Origin: Acidimicrobiia bacterium
Lineage (GTDB): Bacteria; Actinomycetota; Acidimicrobiia; Spongiisociales; UBA11373
Assembly (NCBI GenBank): GCA_040878325.1
Contig: JBBDMM010000004.1
Span: forward strand, 48,695 to 104,484
Direction: 5' to 3'
Length of the DNA stretch: 55,790 bases
The notes under the pieces are model-generated. The model had not been told where the DNA came from, did not search any database, and saw only the letters and a program-made list of their open reading frames with translations. Shown in pieces: positions 16,086 to 23,234 of the stretch. The translations under genes and the position numbers were made by a program. How positions within the stretch are numbered: position 1 is the stretch's first letter; every line of letters begins with the position of its first letter.

Positions 16086-17450
16086 GTGTCCACCCTCCTC
16101 GTGAAGAACGCCCATGTGCTCGTCGCCATGGACGAAGGGCGGCGGGAGATCCCCGGTGGCGGGTTGTTCGCTCGCAAGGGCGTCATCGAACAAGTGGGGC
16201 CGACCTCCGAGCTTCCCAACAATGCTGACCAGGTCTTCGACGCCGCCGGAATGCTGGTGCTCCCCGGGTTGGTGAACACCCACCACCACCTCTATCAGTC
16301 CCTCACCCGGGCGGTCCCGGGCGCCCAGGATGTGCCGTTGTTCGATTGGCTCCGCACCCTCTATCCGATTTGGGCGAACCTCGATCCGACGTCGGTAACC
16401 CTCGCCACGACGCTCGGACTGCTGGAACTCGCCAAGTCGGGCTGCACCACCGCCTTCGATCATCAATATCTGTGGCCCAACGGATCGCGGGTCGACGACC
16501 AGGTGGAGGGCGCCCGCGAGGTCGGGATCCGCTTCCACGCTTCGCGCGGTTCGATGAGCCTCAGCGAGAAGGACGGTGGATTACCCCCCGACTCGGTGGT
16601 CCAGGACCACGACACGATCATCGCCGACACCATCCGGGTCATCGAGCAGTTCCACGATCCTCACTTGGGCTCGATGGTGCAGATCGCGGTATCGCCGTGC
16701 TCTCCTTTCACCGTCACCGAGGAGTTGATGCGCGATTCGGCCGACCTAGCTCGGGAGAAGGGCGTACGTCTCCACACGCACCTCGCCGAGACCAAGGACG
16801 AGGAGAGATTCACCATCGATCGGTTTGGCAAGCGTCCGATCGCGTACGCCGCCGACCTGGGGTGGCTCGGCGACGACATCTGGTTCGCTCATGCAGTGTT
16901 CGTCGAACCCGGTGAGATCCTGCAGTTGGCGGCCACCAGGACAGGAGTCGCCCACTGCCCGTCGTCGAACATGCGGCTGGCTTCGGGAATCGCCCCGGTT
17001 CCCGCCTATCTCGCCGCCGGAGTGCCAGTGGGGCTGGGGGTCGACGGTTCGGCCAGCAACGACTCGGGCAATCTCCTCGCCGAGGCGCGTCAGGCCCTGC
17101 TACTGGGACGGCTCGGCGTCAGCCCCGGCATCGGAGCCGGACCGCAGATGCCGGCTCGGACCGCTCTCGAAATCGCCACCCGCGGCGGCGCCGAGGTGCT
17201 GGGACGAGGCGACATCGGAGCGCTCGAGACGGGACGCATGGCCGACTTCTTCACCCTCGACCTCGGCCGGGTCGAGTTCTCCGGCGGCCTTCATGACCCG
17301 GTGGCCGCAGCAGTCATGTGCTCCCCGGCACCCGCCCGTGATGTCTTCGTCGGCGGCGAGCCGGTGATCGAGGACTACCAGCACCGATCGATCGACGAGG
17401 AAACACTGGTGGAATACCACAATCGAGCTGCTTCAGCCCTGATGGGCTGA
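16086..17450 (+). CDS. 8-oxoguanine deaminase (amidohydrolase family)
   Basis: A 454-residue zinc amidohydrolase of the ATZ/TRZ group, best matching 8-oxoguanine deaminase, which converts 8-oxoguanine to urate. Motifs are LPGLVNTHHHLYQSLTRAVP near residue 58 (metal-binding HxH plus the YQSLTRA signature), GCTTAFDHQYLWPNG, RFHASRGSMSLSEKDGGLPP, LHTHLAET, AHCPSSNMRLASG and LGVDGSASND. Because its product is urate, it feeds the PuuD operon about 7 kb upstream. The start is GTG with a leaderless -10. The last codons and the stop lie in a perfect hairpin. Confidence 0.88.
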   Translation: MSTLLVKNAHVLVAMDEGRREIPGGGLFARKGVIEQVGPTSELPNNADQVFDAAGMLVLPGLVNTHHHLYQSLTRAVPGAQDVPLFDWLRTLYPIWANLDPTSVTLATTLGLLELAKSGCTTAFDHQYLWPNGSRVDDQVEGAREVGIRFHASRGSMSLSEKDGGLPPDSVVQDHDTIIADTIRVIEQFHDPHLGSMVQIAVSPCSPFTVTEELMRDSADLAREKGVRLHTHLAETKDEERFTIDRFGKRPIAYAADLGWLGDDIWFAHAVFVEPGEILQLAATRTGVAHCPSSNMRLASGIAPVPAYLAAGVPVGLGVDGSASNDSGNLLAEARQALLLGRLGVSPGIGAGPQMPARTALEIATRGGAEVLGRGDIGALETGRMADFFTLDLGRVEFSGGLHDPVAAAVMCSPAPARDVFVGGEPVIEDYQHRSIDEETLVEYHNRAASALMG

Positions 17451-17453
17451 AGC
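17430..17453. terminator. Perfect hairpin spanning the deaminase stop codon
   Basis: GCTTCAGCCC, loop TGAT, GGGCTGAAGC: a 10-bp perfect stem containing the TGA stop in its right arm. It is followed directly by the GAGTCAA hairpin. Confidence 0.6.
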
Positions 17454-17455
17454 AG

Positions 17456-17520
17456 GAGTCAAGAGTCAAGAGTCAAGAAGATCGTCTACCGCTCTTGTCT
17501 TGACTCTTGACTCTTGACTC
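17456..17520. repeat. Inverted pair of heptamer arrays (GAGTCAA x3 / TTGACTC x3)
   Basis: Three GAGTCAA units at 17456-17476 and three TTGACTC units at 17500-17520 are exact reverse complements, giving a perfect 21-bp stem around a 23-nt loop. It can act as a transcription barrier in both directions. The gap from here to 17667 shows nothing else that I can support. Confidence 0.95.
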
Positions 17521-17667
17521 TGCCAAGTGCCTCTCGCACATTCTGGGATGCGTTCCGGGCACGGCTATCCGGCGGCATTGCTCGCCGTTGTCGGCGGCCG
17601 AGCACGGGAGCGGGACGGCGCATTCGGGCACAACGGCACGGTAGTGGCGCCGTCCTAACGCTTGGGG

Positions 17668-18177
17668 TCAGGCGCTGGTGTCTAGCAGTCCGCCCAGCAG
17701 ATCGGCGTTCACCCCTCGCTGGTTCAGGATCTCCTGCTGCCTGGTGATGTCGCCCCTGGTCGGCGCCGCCAGCGCGTACGCCGGCGCAGCGAACACCAGC
17801 GCCACGAGATAGATGGCAAAGGTGCCGGTGAACAAGAAGAGCACCACCCCGACGATCACGACCGCCTCCGCGACCGCCAGTAGCGCGAACATCGAGATCC
17901 CATAGGAGCTGGCGACCTCCGCCGAAGTCCTTCCACGGAGGAGGCGCCTCTTGAGCAGCCCCGCGATCGAAACGCTCATCGCCCCCACCACGGCGAGGAT
18001 CGCCACCGCGGGACCGGTTCCCAGCAGGGGCTCATCGACATCGACGAACGACAGGCCGACGAGCACGACGACCAAAACGATCAGGAACGCGACGAACACG
18101 GTGCGCAGGAGGACGAGACCGCCGGCGCGCGGCTGCAACAACGAACCCCACCCCGGATCTCTTGGGTCGTCGGCCAT
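17668..18177 (-). CDS. Uncharacterised membrane protein, four predicted spans
   Basis: A 169-residue protein of unknown function. Four hydrophobic segments are visible at about residues 21-43 (LVLLRTVFVAFLIVLVVVLV), 56-77, 93-118 (ISMFALLAVAEAVVIVGVVL) and 118-138. A short soluble C-terminus (DITRQQEILNQRGVNADLLG) follows. It lies alone between the purine deaminase and the zinc locus. Its start is preceded by a G-rich stretch rather than a close -10, so the mRNA probably has a leader. Confidence 0.75.
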   Translation of the reverse strand: MADDPRDPGWGSLLQPRAGGLVLLRTVFVAFLIVLVVVLVGLSFVDVDEPLLGTGPAVAILAVVGAMSVSIAGLLKRRLLRGRTSAEVASSYGISMFALLAVAEAVVIVGVVLFLFTGTFAIYLVALVFAAPAYALAAPTRGDITRQQEILNQRGVNADLLGGLLDTSA

Positions 18178-18217
18178 CCCACCACCACCTTCAAACGTCT
18201 AGCCAGTATGTCGCGGC

Positions 18218-19033
18218 TCACCCGTGCTCGTCGGTGCTGGGAGGTTCGGCGTGGATGGTTCGCTCTTGGTGGATGTGACGACCAGGGACCGGCTGGTGGG
18301 CGGGGTCGTCCAGAAAGAGGCCCTTTTCGGTCGCATGCAGCAGGCTGGTGCCGTAGGCGGCGACCAGGTTCTCGGTGGTGAGCACCTCGGCCGGCGGCCC
18401 AGCAGCGACCACCCTGCCGGCGAGCAGCAGCACCCAGTCGGCGGCGCGAGCCTCGGCGAGCTCGTGGGTGCTCATGATCACCGTGCGGCCCGCCGCCTGC
18501 TCCTCGTGGATCAGGTCGTCAATCGCCCGGGCGGAGGTGAGGTCGAGCCCGGTGAGCGGCTCGTCGAGGAGCAGCAGGTCATGATCCTGGGCGATCCCCT
18601 GGGCCACGAACACCCGCTGACGTTCCCCGCCCGACAGCTCGTGGAGGTGGCGATCGGCGAGGGGGGCAACTCCCATCCGGTCCATCGCCTGCTCGACCGC
18701 CTCACGGTCGCGGGGGCGGAGCCGCCCGTACGGGCCGGTCGAGGCGTAACGGCCCATCGTGGCAACCTCTCGCACCGTGACATGAAGCGTCTCGTTGACC
18801 TTGGTCGCCTGGAGGACGTAGGACACCCGGGCCTCGCCGCTTTCGACCCGCAAGGTGCCCGACTCGGGTACTACCAGCCCGGCGATGGCATTGAGGATCG
18901 TCGATTTTCCGGAGCCGTTGGGGCCGATGAAGGCCGTCACCACTCCCGCGGGAATGGCAAAGGTCGATGAAGCCAGGGCGACCCGGGCCCCATACCGCAG
19001 GACGATCCGGTCGGCATCGACCACTAACGGCAT
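18218..19033 (-). CDS. znuC: Metal ABC transporter ATP-binding protein (ZnuC-like)
   Basis: A 271-residue ABC ATPase that would energise the ZnuB permease. Walker A FIGPNGSGKST near residue 36, signature LSGGERQR near residue 132, Walker B LLLLDEPLTGLD and the switch His in MSTHEL are intact. The His-containing C-terminal tail (HQPVPGRHIHQERTIH) may bind metal. The ATG at 19033 lies inside the 3' end of zur (10-nt overlap), so the ATPase and its regulator are co-transcribed away from the znuA-znuB unit. The Zn assignment is from context; Mn is the alternative. Confidence 0.85.
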   Translation of the reverse strand: MPLVVDADRIVLRYGARVALASSTFAIPAGVVTAFIGPNGSGKSTILNAIAGLVVPESGTLRVESGEARVSYVLQATKVNETLHVTVREVATMGRYASTGPYGRLRPRDREAVEQAMDRMGVAPLADRHLHELSGGERQRVFVAQGIAQDHDLLLLDEPLTGLDLTSARAIDDLIHEEQAAGRTVIMSTHELAEARAADWVLLLAGRVVAAGPPAEVLTTENLVAAYGTSLLHATEKGLFLDDPAHQPVPGRHIHQERTIHAEPPSTDEHG

Positions 19034-19458
19034 CGGGGGCACCGCCCTTCGATCTCGAGGACGTGGTCCAGCGGGGCAAATCCGGAGGCGAGGGCGAGCG
19101 ATTCGACCAGCCGGCGGAGCGCCACCTCCTCCCCTTTGGGAACGGTCACGTCTTCGACCATGCCGCAGTCGATGCACACCAGGTGGTGATGATGGCCCGC
19201 GATCCATTCGGCCAACTCGTAGCGGGTGACCCCCCGCGCCCCATGATGGGGGGCCACCACCCCGGCTTCCTCCAAAACGCCGAGCGACCGATAAAGGGAG
19301 GACACCGGAACCCTCGGCCGCAGCCCCGCAACGAGTTCAGCAGCCGAACGAGGCCCGTCGGCCCGCGCCAGGGCGGCGACCACCGAGCGGCGCCCCCGGG
19401 TGTAGCGGACTCCGTGACCGGTGAGCCGCTCCTCGACCCTCTGATCGACTGTTGCCAC
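19024..19458 (-). CDS. zur: Fur-family metalloregulator, probably Zur
   Basis: A winged-helix repressor of about 144 residues. It has an N-terminal helix-turn-helix (RSAAELVAGLRPRVPVSSLY), the HHHHLVCIDCG metal segment near residue 91, and a C-terminal CPRC, so both CxxC pairs of a structural zinc site are present. Adjacent znuA, znuB and znuC and a palindromic AATGATTCTCATT box make zinc the likely co-repressor. The start is GTG at 19458; a TTG one codon upstream is also in frame. Confidence 0.88.
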   Translation of the reverse strand: MATVDQRVEERLTGHGVRYTRGRRSVVAALARADGPRSAAELVAGLRPRVPVSSLYRSLGVLEEAGVVAPHHGARGVTRYELAEWIAGHHHHLVCIDCGMVEDVTVPKGEEVALRRLVESLALASGFAPLDHVLEIEGRCPRCR

Positions 19459-19474
19459 CAAGTCGGACCTCTGT

Positions 19475-19480
19475 TACCTT
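19475..19480 (+). promoter_or_regulatory. Leaderless -10 element TACCTT of znuA
   Basis: TACCTT is followed by 6 nt and the znuA ATG at 19487. Confidence 0.6.
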
Positions 19481-19486
19481 GCCGGG

Positions 19487-20449
19487 ATGAACAATAGGAA
19501 TGATTCTCATTTTCGTCAAGTTGCTGGGAACGGTCTGATTCGCCTGGTCGCCGGCCTGCTCCTCGCCGTCGGCGTGCTGGCGGGATGCTCCGAGCGCGCC
19601 GACGACGACCGCCCCCTGGTGGTGGCCACCACCACCATGCTCGGCGATGTGGCAGCCAACATCGTGGGCGAGAGCGCCCGGCTCGAAGTGCTGATGCCCC
19701 GCGGGGTTGATCCCCACGACTATGAGCCGTCCTCCCAGGAGGTGGCCCTGCTCGCCGAGGCGGATCTGGTGATCGCCAACGGGCTGGAGCTCGAGGAGGG
19801 CCTCGAGGATGTAATCGCGGGGGTCATCGACGACGGGGTCCGGGTGCTCGAGGTGGCGCCCCTGCTCGACCCGCTCCCCTTCGGCGAAGACGACCACGCC
19901 GACGAAGATGACCACGACCACTCGCTCGACCCTCATGTGTGGCTCGATCCGCTGCGGATGGCCCAGGCGGCCCGGCTGATCGCCGATGAGCTCGCCAAGA
20001 TCGACCCGTCGGTCGACTGGTCCGCCCGCGCCGACGCGTACGCGGCCGAACTCGAGGCCGCCGACGAGCGCATTATCGCCATCCTCGCCTCGGTGCCGAC
20101 CGACCGTCGCCTGCTGGTCACCAACCATGACGCCATCGGCTACTTCGCCGACCGATACGGGTTCGAAGTGGTCGGGGTGGTCATTCCGGGCGGCTCCACC
20201 CTCGGCGAGCCCGGCTCCCAGGCGCTCGCCGATCTGGTGGCCCTGATCGACGAACTGAGTGTGCCGGCGATCTTCGCCGACACCAGCGAGCCGGGTGCGG
20301 TGGCCGCCGCGGTCGCCGCCGAAGCCCGCGAGCCCGTGGCGGTGGTGAACCTCCACACCGAATCACTCGACGCTGAGGGCTCCCCCGCCGCCACGCTGAT
20401 CGGGATGCTCGAGGAGAACGCCCGGCTGATCGCCGACGCCCTAGCGTGA
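19487..20449 (+). CDS. znuA: Zinc/manganese ABC transporter substrate-binding lipoprotein
   Basis: A 320-residue cluster A-I metal-binding lipoprotein. The signal peptide ends at a lipobox LAGC (Cys34). Metal-ligand regions are GVDPHDYEPSS, an acidic His-rich loop (EDDHADEDDHDHSLDPHVWLDP) characteristic of ZnuA-type proteins, TNHDAIGYFADRYG, and FADTSEP. The His-rich loop favours zinc over manganese. The first residues NNRNDSHFRQ are encoded by the operator-like sequence, so they are constrained by DNA binding more than by protein function. Confidence 0.92.
   Translation: MNNRNDSHFRQVAGNGLIRLVAGLLLAVGVLAGCSERADDDRPLVVATTTMLGDVAANIVGESARLEVLMPRGVDPHDYEPSSQEVALLAEADLVIANGLELEEGLEDVIAGVIDDGVRVLEVAPLLDPLPFGEDDHADEDDHDHSLDPHVWLDPLRMAQAARLIADELAKIDPSVDWSARADAYAAELEAADERIIAILASVPTDRRLLVTNHDAIGYFADRYGFEVVGVVIPGGSTLGEPGSQALADLVALIDELSVPAIFADTSEPGAVAAAVAAEAREPVAVVNLHTESLDAEGSPAATLIGMLEENARLIADALA
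19494..19512. promoter_or_regulatory. Zur-like operator inside the first codons of znuA
   Basis: GGAATGATTCTCATTTTC has the AATGA-TTC-TCATT dyad of Fur/Zur-type boxes, in an AT-rich patch. It begins about 8 nt downstream of the ATG, so a bound repressor would cover the initially transcribed region of the leaderless mRNA. It can also serve the divergent zur promoter. Confidence 0.6.
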
Positions 20450-20453
20450 CATC

Positions 20454-21281
20454 ATGGATTGGCTGACCGACCCGTTCTCTCTCGCCTTCCAGCAACGTGC
20501 CCTGCTGGGTGGGGCGCTGGCGGCGGTGGCCACCTCGATGGTGGGCATTTGGGTCGTCGTCCGGGGGATGACCTTCCTTGGCGACGCCCTGGTCCATGGC
20601 GTGGTCCCCGGGATCGCCCTCTCGGTGCTCCTTGGGTTCAACCCCCTGATCGGGGCGGCGGTCGCCGCGCTGGTGATGATCGGTGGGATCCGCCTGGTGC
20701 ACCGCCAGACCACGTTCTCCGAGGACACCGGCATCGGCCTGCTCTTCGTCGGGATGCTCGGCCTCGGCGTGATCCTGATCTCACGGTCGTCGTCGTACAC
20801 CGGAAACCTCACCGGGATCCTCTTCGGCAACGCCCTCGGCGTGTCGGCGGGCGATGTGCTGCTCCTGGCGGTGGTGGCGGCGATCGCCACCGTCACCTCG
20901 ATCGCCTTCTACCGCCAGTTTCTCGTGCTGTCATTCAACGAGGACAAGGCCCGACTCCTCGGGCTGCGTCCCGACCTGGCCCACGGCGTGCTTCTCGCCC
21001 TGGTGACCCTGGCGATCATCGGATCCTTCCAGACCGTGGGCACGCTCCTCGTGTTCGGGCTGCTCGTGGGGCCTCCGGCCACGGCGGCGCTCCTCTTCCG
21101 CCGGGTCCGCACGATGATGCTGGCGTCGGCGGCGATCGGGGTGCTGTCGGTATTCGTCGGCCTGATCATCTCGTACCACGCCGACACCTCCGGGTCGGCC
21201 ACGATGGCAGTCGTCCCGGTAGCGCTGTTCTTCGCCGTACTTGCCCTCAAGAGCATCGGACGCCCGCGCCCGGAGGCGTGA
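20454..21281 (+). CDS. znuB: Metal ABC transporter permease (ABC-3 family)
   Basis: A 275-residue membrane permease with about eight spans, beginning FQQRALLGGALAAVATSMVG. Family segments GMTFLGDALVHGVVPGIAL and LLGLRPDLAHGVLLALVTLA are clear. It follows znuA by 4 nt. The matching ATPase gene is on the opposite strand behind zur, so the three transporter parts are made from two divergent transcripts under one control region. Confidence 0.92.
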   Translation: MDWLTDPFSLAFQQRALLGGALAAVATSMVGIWVVVRGMTFLGDALVHGVVPGIALSVLLGFNPLIGAAVAALVMIGGIRLVHRQTTFSEDTGIGLLFVGMLGLGVILISRSSSYTGNLTGILFGNALGVSAGDVLLLAVVAAIATVTSIAFYRQFLVLSFNEDKARLLGLRPDLAHGVLLALVTLAIIGSFQTVGTLLVFGLLVGPPATAALLFRRVRTMMLASAAIGVLSVFVGLIISYHADTSGSATMAVVPVALFFAVLALKSIGRPRPEA

Positions 21282-21413
21282 CCCGCATCGCATTGCGAAC
21301 TGAGCCTTTCGCCCCACGCCTCCGAATCTGTCACAGGCAAGGCATACCTTCCGCGCAAATATTCGAGTGCGGCTCGATCCCGACCGTGATCGGGTCGAAG
21401 AAAGGGGTCACCG

Positions 21414-21911
21414 ATGGATCTCGAAGCCTGGCACGACCAGGAGGAAGCCCGGATGACCGAGGCGATCCGCCGGGTCGGCTGGCAAATCCAATATGTCGGC
21501 GGCGGAACCTGCAGCCGGCCCGGGTGCGATCCGGCGCCCGACGATCAGCCGCCCTTTGCCTACACCACCGGGTTGTTCGGGCTCGGCCACGCCGAGTTGT
21601 TGATCGTCGGGGTCGACCCGGCGACGGCCAGCGGCGTCCTCAATGACCTCGGGCAGCGGGTGATGGACGGGGACACCGTGATGCCCGGCGCGGTCATCAC
21701 CTTCGCGAAATGGCCTCATCGGATCATCCCCGAACCGGTACCCAACCCTGGCGAGATCCTGTTGTGGGCTAACCGCTTCTACCAGCGCCCTGCCGAGTAC
21801 TCGGTGCCTGCGCTCCAACTCACCTACGACGACGCGGCCGGCCGCTTCCCCTGGGACGAGGGCTACGCCGCACCGGAACTTCAACCGCGGCCCGGGACCT
21901 TCGCCGCGTGA
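21414..21911 (+). CDS. DUF4262 domain protein
   Basis: A 165-residue protein matching the DUF4262 pattern: AIRRVGWQIQYVGG, then PPFAYTTGLFGLGHAELLIVG, then TFAKWPHR and LQLTYDDAAGRFPWDEGY, which is the typical end. The function is unknown. The 132-bp gap upstream holds TACCTT near 21341, a hairpin (GATCCCGA...TCGGGTC) and an AAAGGGG Shine-Dalgarno, so this mRNA probably has a structured leader. Confidence 0.85.
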   Translation: MDLEAWHDQEEARMTEAIRRVGWQIQYVGGGTCSRPGCDPAPDDQPPFAYTTGLFGLGHAELLIVGVDPATASGVLNDLGQRVMDGDTVMPGAVITFAKWPHRIIPEPVPNPGEILLWANRFYQRPAEYSVPALQLTYDDAAGRFPWDEGYAAPELQPRPGTFAA

Positions 21912-21962
21912 GGTTGCTCGGTGAACGCGACGCGGCAAAGAGCCTCCCGCAGCCCCCGCTCC

Positions 21963-21968
21963 TAATCT
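21963..21968 (+). promoter_or_regulatory. Leaderless -10 element TAATCT of the xdh operon
   Basis: TAATCT is followed by 7 nt and the GTG at 21976. Confidence 0.6.
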
Positions 21969-21975
21969 GACCGCG

Positions 21976-22779
21976 GTGAAGACCCGGCAGCCGACATCGC
22001 TCGACCACGCCCTCACCGCGCTGGCGGAGGACCCGGAGGCGACAATCCTCGCCGGGGGCACCGACCTCATGGTGTCGGTCAACTATCACGCCCTGCGCCC
22101 CTCGTCGGTGATCGGCATCCGCCGGGTCCCCGAACTTCAGGAGTGGGACGGCCAGTTCCTCGGGGCGGGCGTCACTTACAGCCGCATGGAGCGGGGGCCG
22201 ATCGCGGCGCTGGCGCAGGCGGCCCGGACGGTGGGCTCCCCGCAGATCCGCAACGCCGGCACCCTGGGCGGCAACCTGGGCACTGCCAGCCCCGCCGGTG
22301 ATGCTCTCCCGGTCCTCGCCGCCCTCGACGCCGAGATCGTGCTGCGCTCCGCCGCGGGCGAGCGGGTGGTCCGCTGGGACGAGTTCATCGTCGGCCCGAA
22401 GCAGAACACCCGGCGGCCCGACGAGATCATCCTCGGGGCCCGACTCCCCCATCAGATCCCGCCGGGACAGGGGTTCGCAAAGATCGGCACCCGCAGTGCG
22501 ATGGTGATCGCAGTGGCGTCGTGCTGCGTGTTTCGCGACGAGGACGGGAGGACGACAATCGCCCTCGGCTCGGTTGGCCCCACTCCCGTTCGCCCTCGCC
22601 GGGCCGAAGCCATGATCTCCGCCGAGCGGAACCCGTCGGAGGCAGCGCTCGCCGAACTGCAGCGGTTGGTCTCCGAGGAGGTCTCCCCGATCACCGACCA
22701 TCGCTCCACCGCCGGGTACCGCCGCCACGCCTCGGGGGTCATCGCCCGACGCCTGGTGGAGAAGATCCTCGGACGATGA
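21976..22779 (+). CDS. Xanthine dehydrogenase family, FAD-binding subunit
   Basis: A 267-residue medium subunit of a molybdenum hydroxylase. Flavin-binding motifs are TILAGGTDLMVSV near residue 30 and the NAGTLGGNLGTASPAGD loop near residue 94; a CO-dehydrogenase flavoprotein-like C-terminal domain follows. It is the first gene of a three-gene operon (FAD, 2Fe-2S, Mo subunits) joined by ATGA and GTGA overlaps. The purine-degradation setting makes xanthine or hypoxanthine the likely substrate. The start is GTG with a leaderless promoter. Confidence 0.92.
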   Translation: MKTRQPTSLDHALTALAEDPEATILAGGTDLMVSVNYHALRPSSVIGIRRVPELQEWDGQFLGAGVTYSRMERGPIAALAQAARTVGSPQIRNAGTLGGNLGTASPAGDALPVLAALDAEIVLRSAAGERVVRWDEFIVGPKQNTRRPDEIILGARLPHQIPPGQGFAKIGTRSAMVIAVASCCVFRDEDGRTTIALGSVGPTPVRPRRAEAMISAERNPSEAALAELQRLVSEEVSPITDHRSTAGYRRHASGVIARRLVEKILGR

Positions 22780-23234
22780 CCCGCTTCACCGTCAACGGCA
22801 CCGGGCACACCGCCGACCCGATCGGGCCCGAGAGCCTGCTGACCACGCTGCGGGACCGCCTCGGCCTCTACGGCTCGAAGAACGCCTGCGAGCAGGGCGA
22901 GTGCGGATCGTGCTCGGTGATCCTCGACGGCGAACTGGTGTGCTCGTGCCTGGTGATGACCGCCGACACCGACGGATCCACGATCGTGACCGTCGAGGGG
23001 CTGGCCGACGGCGACACCCTCCACCGGGTGCAGCAGGTGATGGTCGACGGGTCGGGGGTGCAATGTGGCTTCTGCACGCCGGGGATCGTCGTCGCCGCCG
23101 CCCACCTCTTCGACGCCAGCCCCGACCCCTCCGCAGAGGACATCCGCGAAGCGCTCGCCGGGAACATCTGCCGCTGTACCGGGTACGGGGCCATCGTCCG
23201 GGCGCTCCAGGCACTTTCGGGAGATGGTCAGTGA
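22776..23234 (+). CDS. Xanthine dehydrogenase family, [2Fe-2S] subunit
   Basis: A 152-residue small subunit with both iron-sulfur clusters. The plant-ferredoxin-like site CEQGECGSC...C lies near residues 37-55, and the second site CGFCTPG plus CRCTGYG is in the C-terminal half. It passes electrons from the Mo centre to FAD. The start overlaps the FAD subunit stop and its stop overlaps the Mo subunit GTG. Confidence 0.95.
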   Translation: MTRFTVNGTGHTADPIGPESLLTTLRDRLGLYGSKNACEQGECGSCSVILDGELVCSCLVMTADTDGSTIVTVEGLADGDTLHRVQQVMVDGSGVQCGFCTPGIVVAAAHLFDASPDPSAEDIREALAGNICRCTGYGAIVRALQALSGDGQ

